A stretch of DNA of 55,949 nt from a virus: positions 1 to 55,949 of IMG/VR virus record IMGVR_UViG_3300047170_000113. The stretch is one strand, 5' to 3'. Shown one piece after another: positions 55,316-55,949 of this stretch (positions within the stretch are counted from its first letter, which is position 1; every line of letters begins with the position of its first letter). Below the pieces are notes generated by a model. It ran no database searches. It had not been told where the DNA came from and saw nothing but the letters and a program-made list of their open reading frames with translations. Position numbers and translations under genes: made by a program.

Positions 55316-55949
<634 letters not shown>

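Overview
The window looks like most of the genome of a double-stranded DNA phage with a short-tailed (podovirus-type) virion, or a closely related prophage or phage-plasmid. Portal, scaffold, capsid, a P22 gp4-like adaptor, a long tail-hub-like protein, three large ejection-type proteins, a fibre and a large terminase are all present. I see no tape-measure, tail-tube or sheath gene, no integrase and no phage RNA polymerase. The host is probably Gram-negative: the phage encodes a PagL-like outer-membrane protein, two lipoproteins and several signal-peptide proteins. Standard TTGACA/TATAAT-like promoters precede many small genes. I cannot name the host.

Layout. 0.1-4.9 kb (minus): a tightly overlapping accessory operon with a secreted BamE-like protein, MoxR ATPase, vWA/HExxH protein, alanine-rich Imm-5-like protein, secreted subtilase, two zinc ribbons and small proteins. 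5.0-6.3 kb: small genes driven by two back-to-back promoters and others. 6.4-12.3 kb (minus): capsid, scaffold, portal and three small or acidic proteins. 12.4-14.2 kb (plus): metzincin-like lipoprotein, a pseudo-receiver protein and two unknowns. 14.2-17.6 kb (minus): terminase and neighbours. 17.7-32.2 kb (minus): replication, recombination and nucleotide module (family A polymerase, primase-helicase, putative SSB, dNMP kinase, CYTH protein, SbcC/SbcD-like pair, RecA-like protein, HNH, ClpP-like protease) followed by many small membrane or zinc proteins. 32.24-33.0 kb: a promoter hub with a gene-free, hairpin-rich stretch and 12-bp repeats. 33.0-36.8 kb (plus): small early-type genes, an SF2 helicase and a second alanine-rich gene. 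36.6-54.7 kb (minus): endolysin, secreted trypsin-like protease, holin-like protein, fibre, ejection proteins and adaptor. 54.8-55.95 kb (minus): PagL-like protein and a third alanine-rich gene cut by the window edge.

The most unusual signals are: (1) a C-terminal motif close to L-T-x-F-E-x-A-V-L-G-L shared by at least eight otherwise different small proteins; (2) three copies of an Imm-5-like gene with near-identical constant ends and a GCC-rich in-frame repeat core of different length in each, two of them in inverted orientation; (3) at least five promoters whose -10 box ends 6-7 nt before the start codon, implying leaderless mRNAs; (4) the non-coding hub at 32.2-33.0 kb; and (5) a phage MoxR-vWA-subtilase operon.

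All calls come from reading the sequence and remembered family motifs; no database search was run.
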